Source of the DNA: Paenibacillus wynnii
GTDB lineage: Bacteria > Bacillota > Bacilli > Paenibacillales > Paenibacillaceae
Reading direction: 5' to 3'
Length of the DNA: 64,000 nt
NCBI RefSeq assembly: GCF_030812855.1
Contig: NZ_JAUSTK010000006.1
Coordinates: forward strand, 124,001 to 188,000
A program made the translations under genes and the position numbers. Shown in pieces: positions 34,484 to 43,900 of the stretch (position 1 is its first letter; every line of letters begins with the position of its first letter). The notes beneath the pieces are model-generated. The model did not search any database. It saw nothing but the letters and a program-made list of their open reading frames with translations, and was not told the DNA's origin.

Positions 34484-35457
34484 AAATACCGTCTTACCTC
34501 CTTCAGCACTTGCGGTATAACCTGCTCTAAAGCTGCCTCTATACGAGCGCCTGCAGCACGGGTATGACCACCTCCACCGAAGATTTGGGCCAATGCAGCA
34601 ACATCCACTTTTCCAGCTGAACGTAGACTGACCTTAACAGCATGATCATGAATGACCTTGAAAAGAATACCAACCTCCACACCACGAATATTGCGGGGAT
34701 AATTAACGATCCCCTCCAAGTCCTCATTAGCAGCACCGCAATCCATCATATCCTGTGGGGTAACGTGAACCCAGGCTATATCTCCTTCTAGAGATAACTG
34801 CAATGTATTCAGAGCTCGGTTCAATACTTTAACCTGTGGAAGTGTCATTTCCTCCAGTAATGTTTCAGCTAGTTCCGGGCCGTTAACTCCTAGCGCCAAC
34901 AACTCAGAGACTGCAGACATCACCTTTGAAGAAGTATTGGAATACCGGAACCCCCCTGTATCTGTGAGGAGTCCGGTATAGATTGCGGTAGCAATATCAA
35001 TATTCCAATCCACCTCAAACGTCTTCAACAGATCAAACAGAATTTCCGCGGTTGCAGCGGCATCCGGTTTGATTAAGTTTACAAAACCATACCCATTGTT
35101 TGTTGGGTGATGATCTATATTAACGATAAGGGCATCTTCGGCAAAATATCTTTGTGTCATTCCTACACGTTGAAAATCGGCACAATCGACACAGATGACA
35201 TTACTGTATAGGCCTAAGGATTCGGCAGCGGACATATTAACAATGTCACTTGAATGCCATAGGTATTCCATTCGTGTTGGGATCGGGCCTTCATTGATCA
35301 TAGTGTATTTCTTGCCCAGACATGAGAGAAGCCAGCCCACCGCAAGGGTGGAGCTGACTGCATCTCCGTCCGGCTGAACATGCGACACTACAAGATAATC
35401 GTCGTGTTCCAGCAGAAACTTACGGGTCTGCTGGAGACTTTGTTCATAGCTCTGCAT
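34480..35457 (-). CDS. nrnA: Oligoribonuclease/pAp phosphatase NrnA (DHH family)
   Basis: A 325-residue DHH/DHHA1 phosphoesterase that degrades 2-5 nt RNAs and dephosphorylates pAp. Motifs: SHVQPDGDAVSS (motif I), CVDCADF (II), NIDHHPTN (III, DHH), LLTDTGGF (IV), and the DHHA1 motif GGGGHTRAAG near the C-terminus. The ATG has AAAGGAG in front. In B. subtilis nrnA (ytqI) is elsewhere. Here it is inserted between rbfA and truB, next to other RNA genes. Confidence 0.93.
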   Translation of the reverse strand: MQSYEQSLQQTRKFLLEHDDYLVVSHVQPDGDAVSSTLAVGWLLSCLGKKYTMINEGPIPTRMEYLWHSSDIVNMSAAESLGLYSNVICVDCADFQRVGMTQRYFAEDALIVNIDHHPTNNGYGFVNLIKPDAAATAEILFDLLKTFEVDWNIDIATAIYTGLLTDTGGFRYSNTSSKVMSAVSELLALGVNGPELAETLLEEMTLPQVKVLNRALNTLQLSLEGDIAWVHVTPQDMMDCGAANEDLEGIVNYPRNIRGVEVGILFKVIHDHAVKVSLRSAGKVDVAALAQIFGGGGHTRAAGARIEAALEQVIPQVLKEVRRYL

Positions 35458-35478
35458 TCGCCGTCTCCTTTATGTTGC

Positions 35479-35832
35479 CTAGCTTTCTTCGTTCTTCCCG
35501 ATTTGTCCAAGCAGCTTCTCAATATGGCTGCCGTAAGCAACAGACTCATCAGTCTTGAAGATCAGTTCCGGTGTATGCCGGAGTCGGATCGCTTTACCCA
35601 GCTCAGAGCGGAGAAAGCCATGGGCCTTCTCTATAGCCTTGAGTGAGTTAGCTTTTTGTTCATCGTCCCCCAACACACTTAGGTATACTTTAGCCTGCGA
35701 TAGATCGTTGGTAACGTCTACGCCAGTTACAGTTACGAAACCTATGCGTGGGTCCTTTAGTTCTTTTTGAATAAGCAAACTAAGTTCTTTCTTGATTTGT
35801 TCGCCTACCCGACCAGCTCTGATTTTAGACAT
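35479..35832 (-). CDS. rbfA: Ribosome-binding factor A
   Basis: A 117-residue KH-type protein needed for late 30S maturation and cold growth ([51 protein letters not shown]). The ATG follows AGAGGTGA. It is directly behind infB (18 bases). The ylxP gene found between the two in B. subtilis is absent. Confidence 0.96.
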   Translation of the reverse strand: MSKIRAGRVGEQIKKELSLLIQKELKDPRIGFVTVTGVDVTNDLSQAKVYLSVLGDDEQKANSLKAIEKAHGFLRSELGKAIRLRHTPELIFKTDESVAYGSHIEKLLGQIGKNEES

Positions 35833-35850
35833 TTTTGTTCACCTCTTTGC

Positions 35851-38574
35851 TTAGCGCTCAACAGTTTCCATAATGAACGCTTCGATAATGTCGCCTTCTT
35901 TGACATCATTATAGCGTTCCAAAGTAATACCACATTCATAACCCTGCGCCACTTCTTTTGCATCATCTTTGAAACGTTTCAAGGTATCAATCTTACCTTC
36001 GAATACAACGATTCCGCTGCGGATCAAGCGCATTTCGGCATTACGGGCAATTTTACCGGAAGTAACCATACAGCCAGCGATGGTACCCACCTTGCTGATT
36101 GTAAAGACATTACGCACTTCGGCGTGTCCGATAACATTTTCTTTAAAGATAGGATCAAGCATCCCTTTCATAGCATGCTCAATTTCTTCAATAACATTGT
36201 AGATAATGCGGTGTAGACGAACATCGACCTTCTCTTGGTCAGCCGCTGCTTTAGTCTGAGCATCCGGACGAACGTTAAAGCCGATTACAATCGCATTGGA
36301 GGCCGCTGCTAGCGCGATATCGGATTCGGTAATAGCACCCGCTCCGCTGTGAAGAATTTTCACGCGTACGCCTTCTACTTCGATCTTGGCCAAGGAGCCC
36401 TTCAGCGCTTCAACGGAACCTTGTACGTCCCCTTTAATGATAACGTTCAGATCCTTGATTTCGCCGTCCTTAATATGCTTGAACAGGTCATCCAGGGTTA
36501 CACGGGTGTTGATGTTCAGCTCAGATTGGCGTTGAGTGGTTGAACGTCTGTCAGCGATCGCACGAGCTTTACGCTCGTCTTCGAAAGCCATAAACGGATC
36601 TCCAGCTTGCGGCACTTCAGTCAAACCAGTAATTTCTACTGGAGTAGAAGGTCCTGCTTCCTTAATCTTGCGGCCTTTATCATTCACCATCGCCCGAACA
36701 CGTCCGAAGCAGTTACCTGCAACAAAGGCATCTCCGACTCTAAGTGTTCCGTGCTGCACAAGGATACGCGCTACAGGTCCACGATTCTTATCAAGCTCTG
36801 CTTCAATAACTGTACCGCGTGCCCGTTTGTCAGGGTTCGCTTTGTATTCATTAACTTCGGCTACGAGCAATATCATTTCGAGCAAATCTTCCAAACCTAC
36901 ACGCTGCTTAGCAGATAAGTTTACGAAAATAGTGTCGCCGCCCCACTCTTCAGGAACCAGCTCATATTTAGTAAGCTCTTGCTTAACTTTGTCAGGATCT
37001 GCGCCCGGCTTATCAATTTTGTTGACAGCTACAATTATTGGCAGTCCCGCTGCTTTGGCATGGCTAATAGCTTCTACTGTCTGTGGCATAACGCCATCAT
37101 CAGCAGCTACTACGATAATTGTCATATCCGTAACCTGCGCTCCACGAGCACGCATAGCGGTAAACGCTTCGTGACCCGGTGTATCGAGGAACGTGATTTT
37201 TTTATGGTTAATTTCGACTTGGTAGGCACCGATATGCTGTGTAATTCCGCCCGCTTCGCCGCCGGTTACATTGGTAGAGCGAATCGCATCCAGCAATGTT
37301 GTTTTACCATGGTCAACGTGACCCATAATAGTTACTACCGGAGGACGCGTTTGCAATTCCTCATCCATATCATTCTCTTCTACCGTCTCGAAGCTATCTT
37401 CATCTACAGGAATCTTCACTTCTACTTCTACACCGAACTCGCCGGCCAATAGTAGAATAGTATCGATATCAAGCTCCTGATTAATGGTAGCCATAACACC
37501 CATGGAAATTAACTTCTTGATAACTTCGGAAGCATCCTTGTGCAGAAGCTTAGCTGTTTCACCAACAGTCATGCTACCGCGAACAATGATTTTCTTCGGA
37601 GTGTTATCAATCTTCTCGCGACGTTCCATTTGCTGATTCTTACCACGGCCATTTTTGCCACCGCGTCCACGGTAGTTACCGCCTTTACCATCGTCAAAAC
37701 GTCTTTGACCACCTTGGTTCGGATTCGGTCTGCCACCTGTTGCATTCTTCTTAGGACCTCTGTCCCCAGTACCTGCGCCGCGCGAGAAATCTCCGCCGCC
37801 TTGACCCGCTCCTTGTGGACGGTCACCAGTACGTGGTGCTCCTCCTTGTGAACCTTGCGGACGAGGAGTGCTTGGTGATCCTGTACGTGGTGCTCCGCCT
37901 TGCGGACGGTTATCTGTACGTGGTGCGCTGCCTTGCGGACGGTTTCCACCAGTACTGCTGGTACCGCCTTGTGGACGGTTGCCGCCTGTACTGCTTTGTG
38001 GACGTGTTCCAGTGCTGCCTTGAGGGCGGCTTCCACCCGTTCCGCTTTGCGGACGGTTACTGCTGCTGTTGCTACCTTGCGGACGGCTTCCAGCTGTGCT
38101 GCTGTTGCTACCTTGCGGACGGCTTCCACCAGTGTTACTTGGACGCGGTGCACCGCTTTGTTGCGGGCGTGCGTTCTGGGTGGAACCTGCTGTTTGTGTG
38201 CTGCGGGAATCTTGTCCGCTTTGGGGCCTAGGAGACGTCGTCGATGGGTTGTTGTTTTGGTTACTGTTCATACCTACCTGCTTTTCCGGTTGATTTTGGT
38301 TAACATTCTGAGCTTTTGTGGAGTCGGCTGCTGACGCACTGGTATTTACCGGACGACTGCTTGGACCGCTATCCCTCTTAGCTGCTGCATTTGATTTAAC
38401 ATCCTTGAAGAACTGCTCTACTTTGTTCACGGAACCATTCTCCATGACACTCATATGATTGTTCACCGGGACATCCAAACGCTTCAGAATCGTAATGATT
38501 TCTTTACTGCTCATGTTCAGTGACTTTGCGTACTCATAAACACGAAGTTTATCCTTATTGTCCTCTTTACTCAA
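35851..38574 (-). CDS. infB: Translation initiation factor IF-2
   Basis: A 907-residue GTPase that places initiator tRNA on the 30S subunit. An N-terminal IF2_N helix bundle ([22 protein letters not shown]) is followed by a long low-complexity linker (about residues 70-325) built of RPQG/G/S/N-rich repeats, then a second IF2_N segment. The G domain has [18 protein letters not shown] and NKIDKPGAD, followed by domains II-IV. I chose TTG at 38574, where GGAGGTG is 6 bases upstream. It overlaps the ylxQ end. The linker is much longer and more repetitive than in B. subtilis (716 residues total). Confidence 0.97.
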   Translation of the reverse strand: MSKEDNKDKLRVYEYAKSLNMSSKEIITILKRLDVPVNNHMSVMENGSVNKVEQFFKDVKSNAAAKRDSGPSSRPVNTSASAADSTKAQNVNQNQPEKQVGMNSNQNNNPSTTSPRPQSGQDSRSTQTAGSTQNARPQQSGAPRPSNTGGSRPQGSNSSTAGSRPQGSNSSSNRPQSGTGGSRPQGSTGTRPQSSTGGNRPQGGTSSTGGNRPQGSAPRTDNRPQGGAPRTGSPSTPRPQGSQGGAPRTGDRPQGAGQGGGDFSRGAGTGDRGPKKNATGGRPNPNQGGQRRFDDGKGGNYRGRGGKNGRGKNQQMERREKIDNTPKKIIVRGSMTVGETAKLLHKDASEVIKKLISMGVMATINQELDIDTILLLAGEFGVEVEVKIPVDEDSFETVEENDMDEELQTRPPVVTIMGHVDHGKTTLLDAIRSTNVTGGEAGGITQHIGAYQVEINHKKITFLDTPGHEAFTAMRARGAQVTDMTIIVVAADDGVMPQTVEAISHAKAAGLPIIVAVNKIDKPGADPDKVKQELTKYELVPEEWGGDTIFVNLSAKQRVGLEDLLEMILLVAEVNEYKANPDKRARGTVIEAELDKNRGPVARILVQHGTLRVGDAFVAGNCFGRVRAMVNDKGRKIKEAGPSTPVEITGLTEVPQAGDPFMAFEDERKARAIADRRSTTQRQSELNINTRVTLDDLFKHIKDGEIKDLNVIIKGDVQGSVEALKGSLAKIEVEGVRVKILHSGAGAITESDIALAAASNAIVIGFNVRPDAQTKAAADQEKVDVRLHRIIYNVIEEIEHAMKGMLDPIFKENVIGHAEVRNVFTISKVGTIAGCMVTSGKIARNAEMRLIRSGIVVFEGKIDTLKRFKDDAKEVAQGYECGITLERYNDVKEGDIIEAFIMETVER
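37790..38180 (-). repeat. Repeat-rich linker inside infB
   Basis: In-frame imperfect repeats encode RPQG units separated by Gly/Ser/Thr/Asn. More than ten units are present, such as [16 protein letters not shown] and GGAPRTGD. At DNA level a CCGCAAGG/CCACAAGG core recurs about every 24-45 bases. The repeats are coding, not CRISPR. Confidence 0.85.
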
Positions 38575-38890
38575 TAAATCCACCTCCGACAGTATCTCCG
38601 AGTTGCTTGGAGATCATTTCCGCGAATCCTTTATCCGTAATGGCCAGCACAACTCGCTGATCCTTACCAATACTTGCACCGAGTTCATCTCGATGAAATG
38701 CGATTACTAGTGGAATATCGTAGGTCCCGCATTTATCACGGAACTTCTTTTGTGTGTTATCTGAAGCGTCACCTGCAAGAATAACTAGCTTCGCCTCCGA
38801 AGACCGCACCGATTTCAGCACAGCCTCGTCACCGGTTACAAGCTTTCCTGCACGCATGGCAAGCCCCAAATAAGAAAGTGCTTTACTCAT
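38567..38890 (-). CDS. ylxQ: YlxQ, L7Ae/L30e-family RNA-binding protein
   Basis: A 107-residue protein of the L7Ae/L30e/S12e fold ([49 protein letters not shown]). YlxQ-type proteins bind K-turn RNA, though the cellular target is unknown. It sits between rnpM and infB as in B. subtilis and overlaps both neighbours by eight bases. I use the ATG at 38890. A GTG three codons earlier is possible but has poor SD spacing. Confidence 0.9.
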   Translation of the reverse strand: MSKALSYLGLAMRAGKLVTGDEAVLKSVRSSEAKLVILAGDASDNTQKKFRDKCGTYDIPLVIAFHRDELGASIGKDQRVVLAITDKGFAEMISKQLGDTVGGGFIE

Positions 38891-39191
38891 TATCCTCACT
38901 ATCCTTTGTTGCCAAAAACTGCTCTTCCACGGATGTGAAATCCCGGGTTAACTGAGCATAAATTTCCGGACTGACCTGACATTTAAGCGCGCGGTCAAGC
39001 GCTTTTGTTTTTTGTGCCAGCTTGAAGTATTCCAGCTTGCCGCAAATATAAGCGCCTCGTCCCGACTTTTTGCCGGTCAGATCAATCAGCACTTCGCCCT
39101 CCGGCGTCCTAACGACTCGAATCAGCTCTTTCTTAGGCATCATCTCCTGGCTAGCAACACATTTGCGCAACGGCACCTTTCTTTGTTTCAT
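38883..39191 (-). CDS. rnpM: RnpM/YlxR, RNase P modulator
   Basis: A 102-residue YlxR/DUF448 protein. It begins MKQRKVPLRKCVASQEMMPKKELIRVVR, with GRGAYIC in the conserved core. B. subtilis RnpM (YlxR) binds and modulates RNase P. The ATG at 39191 has GGGAGGTG before it. A longer in-frame start adds nine residues without support. It lies between nusA and ylxQ as in most Firmicutes. Confidence 0.93.
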   Translation of the reverse strand: MKQRKVPLRKCVASQEMMPKKELIRVVRTPEGEVLIDLTGKKSGRGAYICGKLEYFKLAQKTKALDRALKCQVSPEIYAQLTRDFTSVEEQFLATKDSEDNE

Positions 39192-39217
39192 ACCTGCACC
39201 TCCCGCCAACTTGTTCA

Positions 39218-40315
39218 TTAATCGATGGAGACGGAATCCTGATGCATTTCATCGTTTGATGTTCTAGGTCTGCCGTATTCCTGCTCCGCTTGAGTTTCAC
39301 TCTTAATATCAATTTTCCAGCCCGTCAGCTTTGCGGCAAGACGTGCATTTTGACCTTTAATACCAATGGCCAGCGATAATTGATAATCAGGAACAATGAC
39401 TCGCGCCATTTTTTCCGGTTCAAAGATTTGAACCTCGAGTACTTTGGAAGGACTAAGGGCATTCGCCACATATTCCTGTACCAAATCCGAATAACGGACG
39501 ATATCGATTTTCTCACCGCGAAGCTCATTCACGATAGTCTGAACACGAGTCCCCCTCGGTCCTACGCAGGAACCGACCGGATCCACTTCCGGGTTACGGG
39601 AGAACACTGCGATTTTGGAACGGAAGCCAGCTTCACGAGCTACGGAACGAATCTCAACCACTCCGTCAAAAATCTCCGGAACTTCAAGCTCGAAAAGACG
39701 CTTCAATAATCCTGGATGACTGCGGGACAACATAATTTGAGGCCCCTTGGTCGTATTCTCAACTTTAGTGATATAAGCCTTGATACGCTCGCTTTGCTTG
39801 AACTTTTCACCAGGCATTAATTCGTTCAATGGCAGAACCGCCTCGATTTTGCCAAGATCAACATACACATTACGCATATCTTGACGTTGCACAAGACCCG
39901 TAACGATATCGTCTTCCTTGTCTATAAAGGCGTTATAGATAAGTCCACGCTCTGCTTCACGAATACGCTGTGTCACAACCTGTTTGGCTGTCTGAGCGGC
40001 AATGCGCCCAAAATCACGCGGCGTTACCTCAAGCTCAGCAATGTCTTCAAGCTGAAAGTGAGGATTGATCTCTCTGGCAGCCGGCAATGAAATCTCAGTA
40101 CGTGTATCAAGAACCTCATCCACAATTAACTTGCGGGCGAAAACCTTGATAACACCTGTATTGCGATTCATGTCAACACGCACATTCTGAGCCGCATTAA
40201 AATTACGTTTATAGCTGGAGATCAGCGCAGCTTCGATGGCTTCAAACAGCACATCCTTGCTTATGCCTTTCTCCCTTTCCAGTTCATTCATAGCTTCAAT
40301 AAACTCCATACTCAT
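39218..40315 (-). CDS. nusA: Transcription termination/antitermination factor NusA
   Basis: A 365-residue RNA polymerase-binding protein for pausing and termination. It has an N-terminal RNAP-binding domain (EFIEAMNELEREKGISKDVLFEAIEAALISSYKRN), an S1 domain (about 135-200), and KH1 and KH2 domains (VDPVGSCVGPRGTRVQTIVNEL and LAIGIKGQNARLAAKLTGWKIDI). It lacks the C-terminal acidic repeats of enterobacteria, as is usual in Firmicutes. The ATG at 40315 follows AAAGGGGG. A second ATG two codons on is possible. Confidence 0.97.
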   Translation of the reverse strand: MSMEFIEAMNELEREKGISKDVLFEAIEAALISSYKRNFNAAQNVRVDMNRNTGVIKVFARKLIVDEVLDTRTEISLPAAREINPHFQLEDIAELEVTPRDFGRIAAQTAKQVVTQRIREAERGLIYNAFIDKEDDIVTGLVQRQDMRNVYVDLGKIEAVLPLNELMPGEKFKQSERIKAYITKVENTTKGPQIMLSRSHPGLLKRLFELEVPEIFDGVVEIRSVAREAGFRSKIAVFSRNPEVDPVGSCVGPRGTRVQTIVNELRGEKIDIVRYSDLVQEYVANALSPSKVLEVQIFEPEKMARVIVPDYQLSLAIGIKGQNARLAAKLTGWKIDIKSETQAEQEYGRPRTSNDEMHQDSVSID

Positions 40316-40341
40316 GAAATTCCGGTCCCCCTTTCAAGACG

Positions 40342-40809
40342 TTAAAAAATAATGGCCAATCTCGCACTGGCGACTTTGGCATACGGTACAACATGTTGTT
40401 TTTTGCCCGCGGAGATGAGCAATTCCTCGTTGTCGAACGAAAGCAAACGACCCTCGAATTCCTTGAGTCCTTGAATCGGTTCATAAACTGTCACATACAC
40501 GTCCTTGCCTACCGCTTTTGCAACATCCGCAGCTTTTTTGAGCGGTCGTTCAGCCCCCGGCGAAGATACCTCAAGGAAATAAGCCTCAGGGAAAGGATCA
40601 TTCTCATCTAGCTTTTGGCTAAAATATTCGCTGATCGATCCGCAGTCATCAATATCGATGCCGCCTTCTTTATCTACGAATATGCGCAGAAACCAATTGG
40701 AGCCTTCCTTCACGTATTCAACGTCCACCAGTTCGAAACCATTGTCGTCGAGATAGGGCCCGAGCATTTGCTCTACCGTTTGTTTAATTTGGGATTTGGG
40801 TGTGCTCAA
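40342..40809 (-). CDS. rimP: Ribosome maturation factor RimP
   Basis: A 155-residue factor for 30S assembly: KSQIKQTVEQMLGPYLDDNGFELVDVEYVKEG, then FLEVSSPGAERPL, the family signature. I chose TTG at 40809 because GGAGG lies 10 bases before it and the length then equals B. subtilis RimP (156). A start 42 bases upstream has no SD. It is the first gene of the nusA-infB operon, behind a strong promoter. Confidence 0.95.
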   Translation of the reverse strand: MSTPKSQIKQTVEQMLGPYLDDNGFELVDVEYVKEGSNWFLRIFVDKEGGIDIDDCGSISEYFSQKLDENDPFPEAYFLEVSSPGAERPLKKAADVAKAVGKDVYVTVYEPIQGLKEFEGRLLSFDNEELLISAGKKQHVVPYAKVASARLAIIF

Positions 40810-40855
40810 AAGATAATAACCTCCACGAACTTGTCTTTTGCTATATACCAAAGAT

Positions 40856-40879
40856 AAAGAGTGGGTTTCCCCACTCTTT
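40856..40879 (-). repeat. Perfect hairpin with GAAA tetraloop in the rimP leader
   Basis: AAAGAGTGGG and CCCACTCTTT form a 10-bp stem closing a GAAA loop in the minus-strand RNA. It starts about 27 bases after the predicted transcript start and 47 bases before rimP. It is followed by ATCTTTGG, so it is too poor in T to be a normal terminator. Confidence 0.7.
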
Positions 40880-40912
40880 ACACAACGGACTTATCTCATT
40901 ATTACCAAAAAA

Positions 40913-40941
40913 ATTATACCATAGTGAGTGGGCACTGACAA
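40913..40941 (-). promoter_or_regulatory. Sigma-A promoter of the rimP-nusA-infB operon
   Basis: TTGTCA (40941-40936), a 17-base spacer ending in TGG, and TATAAT (40918-40913), which also makes an extended -10. It lies about 105 bases before rimP and just behind polC. Confidence 0.8.
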
Positions 40942-40965
40942 GTGCTACCCCTTGACTGCCTATTT

Positions 40966-43900
40966 CTAGAACAGTGATAATTGATTACTTTCCGGTAAAC
41001 CACGGAAGCACCCCATGTTGGTAAGCAGTTCTATTACGGTCTTACTTGCCTTCGATTTTTGCTGAAAATCTTCAATAGAAAGGAATTCTCCAGCATCTTT
41101 TGCGGCCGCGATATTGTAAGCTGCATTATCCCCAATCCCCTGTAACGCAGAGAATGGCGGGATGAGACTGTCACCGTCAACCGTAAACCGTGTAGCATCC
41201 GAGCGGTATAGATCAATGTTTTTAAAAGCAAAGCCGCGTGCGGTCATTTCAAGAGCCATTTCCAAAATAGGAAGCATAGCTTTTTCTTTGGGCAGGGCTT
41301 GAAAGCCCTTCTGTTCAATGTCCACGATCTGCCGGGCAATGGCATCATAACCCTGACAGCAGAGCTCGATATCAAAGTCCGCTGCTCTTACCGAAAAATA
41401 AGTCGCATAGTATTCGATAGGATGATACAGCTTAAAATAAGCGGTACGCACGGCAGAAATGACATAGGCCGCAGCATGGGCTTTTGGGAACATGTACTGG
41501 ATTTTAAGGCAAGAATCAATATACCATTGCGGAACCTTGCATTTCTTCATTTCTTCGATCCATTCGGCAGACAAACCTTTACCTTTACGCACACTCTCGG
41601 TAATTTTAAAGGCCAAACCTGCATCCATGCCAGCCTTGTATATTAAGAATAGCATGATATCGTCACGGCAGCCGATAACGGTTTTGATATTACAGGTATT
41701 ATTCTTAATAAGTTCCTGGGCATTCCCGAGCCAAACTCCCGTACCATGAGACAATCCCGATATTTGCAGTAAGTCAGCAAAGGTAGCCGGCTGTGCTTCC
41801 ACAAGCATCTGACGTACGAAACGTGTTCCCATCTCCGGTACTCCGTAGGTAGCAACAGGCGTGCGTATTTGTTCAGGTCTCACACCCAGTGATTCGGTAG
41901 AGTTGAACATACTCATGACTTTGGGGTCGTTCATCGGGATCGTCGTAGGATCGACTCCCGTCAAATCCTGAAGCATACGCATCATGGTAGGGTCATCATG
42001 CCCGAGTATATCTAGCTTCAACAGATTGGCATCAAAGGCGTGATAGTCAAAATGTGTCGTCTTCCACTCGGAATTGACATCATCCGCAGGATACTGAACA
42101 GGTGTGATATCCTCTATCTCCATATAATCCGGCAGAACAACAATACCCCCGGGATGCTGTCCCGTGCTGCGCTTAACCCCTGTACAACCTGCCGCCAGAC
42201 GGCCGATCTCAGCACCGCGCCACCGTTTCTGGTGAAGCTCTTCATATTTCTTGGTAAAACCAAAAGCGGTTTTCTCGGCAACTGTACCGATGGTACCTGC
42301 ACGGAATACGTTATCTGGACCAAACATCGTCTTCGTAAAGTTATGGGCATTCGGTTGATATTCGCCGGAGAAGTTTAGATCGATATCGGGAACCTTATCT
42401 CCTTTAAAACCAAGGAAGGTCTCAAAAGGAATATCTTGTCCTTCCCCTCGTAACTTACCGCCGCAATCCGGACAAGTCTTGTCCGGTAAATCGAAGCCGC
42501 TTGGAACACTGCCGTCCAGAAACCATTCGCTGTGCCTGCATTCAGGATTAGCGCAAATGTAATGGGCCGGAAGCGGGTTAACTTCGGATATGCCGAGGAA
42601 GGTCGCTACCACAGAGGATCCTACAGAACCCCGGGACCCGACAAGGTAGCCGTCCTGGTTCGATTTTTTAACCAGTCGTTCGGAAATCAGATAGTTGGCA
42701 GAGAATCCAAATTTAATAATAGGCGCCAATTCTTTCTCTAACCGGGCAATGACAACCTCAGGCAGTTCCTCACCGTAGATCGACTTGGCAGTATTGTAGC
42801 AGGTCTCACGGATCTCCTCATCTGCACCTTCAATTATCGGTGTAAACAGCTTTTCAGGAAATAGTTCGAGCTCTTCAAAACGTTCGGCCAGCTCTACAGT
42901 GTTGGTTACCACAACCTCCATGGCTTTTTCTGCACCCAAGAATTCAAACTCAGCCAACATCTCCTCCGTTGTACGGAAATGGGCATCCGGTTTACGTTGG
43001 TCTTTTAGCGGACTAAATCCGGTAATACCGTTGATGGTGATATCACGGAACAGCTTGTCGCGGGGCTCCAGATAATGCACGTTACCCGTAGCAATAACAG
43101 GTTTGTTCAGCTGCTCGCCGATTTCACAAACTTTACGTAGTGCACCTCTTATTTCCTCAGGACTTGCCACAAAACCCTTGTCCACCAAATGCATGTACAT
43201 GGTTATCGGCTGAATCTCCAAAATATCATAAAACTGGGCAACCTCCATGGCTTCCTCTGTTGTTTTATTAAGAACGGCTTCGAAAAACTCTCCACGCTCA
43301 CAACCCGAAATCACTAAAAGTCCATCCCTCAGCTCAACCAGCTTTGACTTAGGAATACAGGGGACACGTTTGAAGTATTCGGTATGTGAAAGCGAAATTA
43401 GCTTGTATAGATTTTTTTTGCCGATGGCATTAAGAGCATAAATCCCGCAATGAAAAGGCCGTGTATTTGACAAATCGTTCCCCACGTAGTCGTTCAAGCG
43501 TTCAAGCCTGGTCATGCCCTTCAGCTTCTCAGCATCGGCCAGCAATCCGGTTAAAATCCCGCCAAGCGCAATCGTGTCATCAATCGCCCGGTGATGGCTT
43601 TCCAGCAGAACCTTATATTTGTCAGCTAGGGTGTTCAATCTGTGGTTTTTCATAGAAGGATGCAGCAACCGCGCTAACTCCAAGGTATCTAAGGAAGGAT
43701 TAGTTAGTTGCGGCAATCCCAGCTTAATAAGCGAAGCCTGTATGAATCCCATATCGAAACGGGCGTTGTGAGCGACTAGAATGCTCTCTTCACCGATAAA
43801 TTCCACAAATTTATGCAGCACAGGCTCCAAATCCGGAGCGTCTCTGACCATTTCGTCCGTAATATTCGTAAGCTGTTGAATATGATACGGAATCTTCTCA

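Noticed and set aside
37790..38180. CRISPR or tandem-repeat non-coding array
   Set aside because: The repeats stay in frame within infB and encode a normal, though long, IF2 linker.
36536..38334. Long plus-strand open frames (212, 157, 144 and 138 codons) opposite infB
   Set aside because: They mirror the infB coding frame and its GC-rich repeat linker, have repetitive unlikely composition (for example Ala/Thr/Cys-rich), no SD support and no family resemblance.
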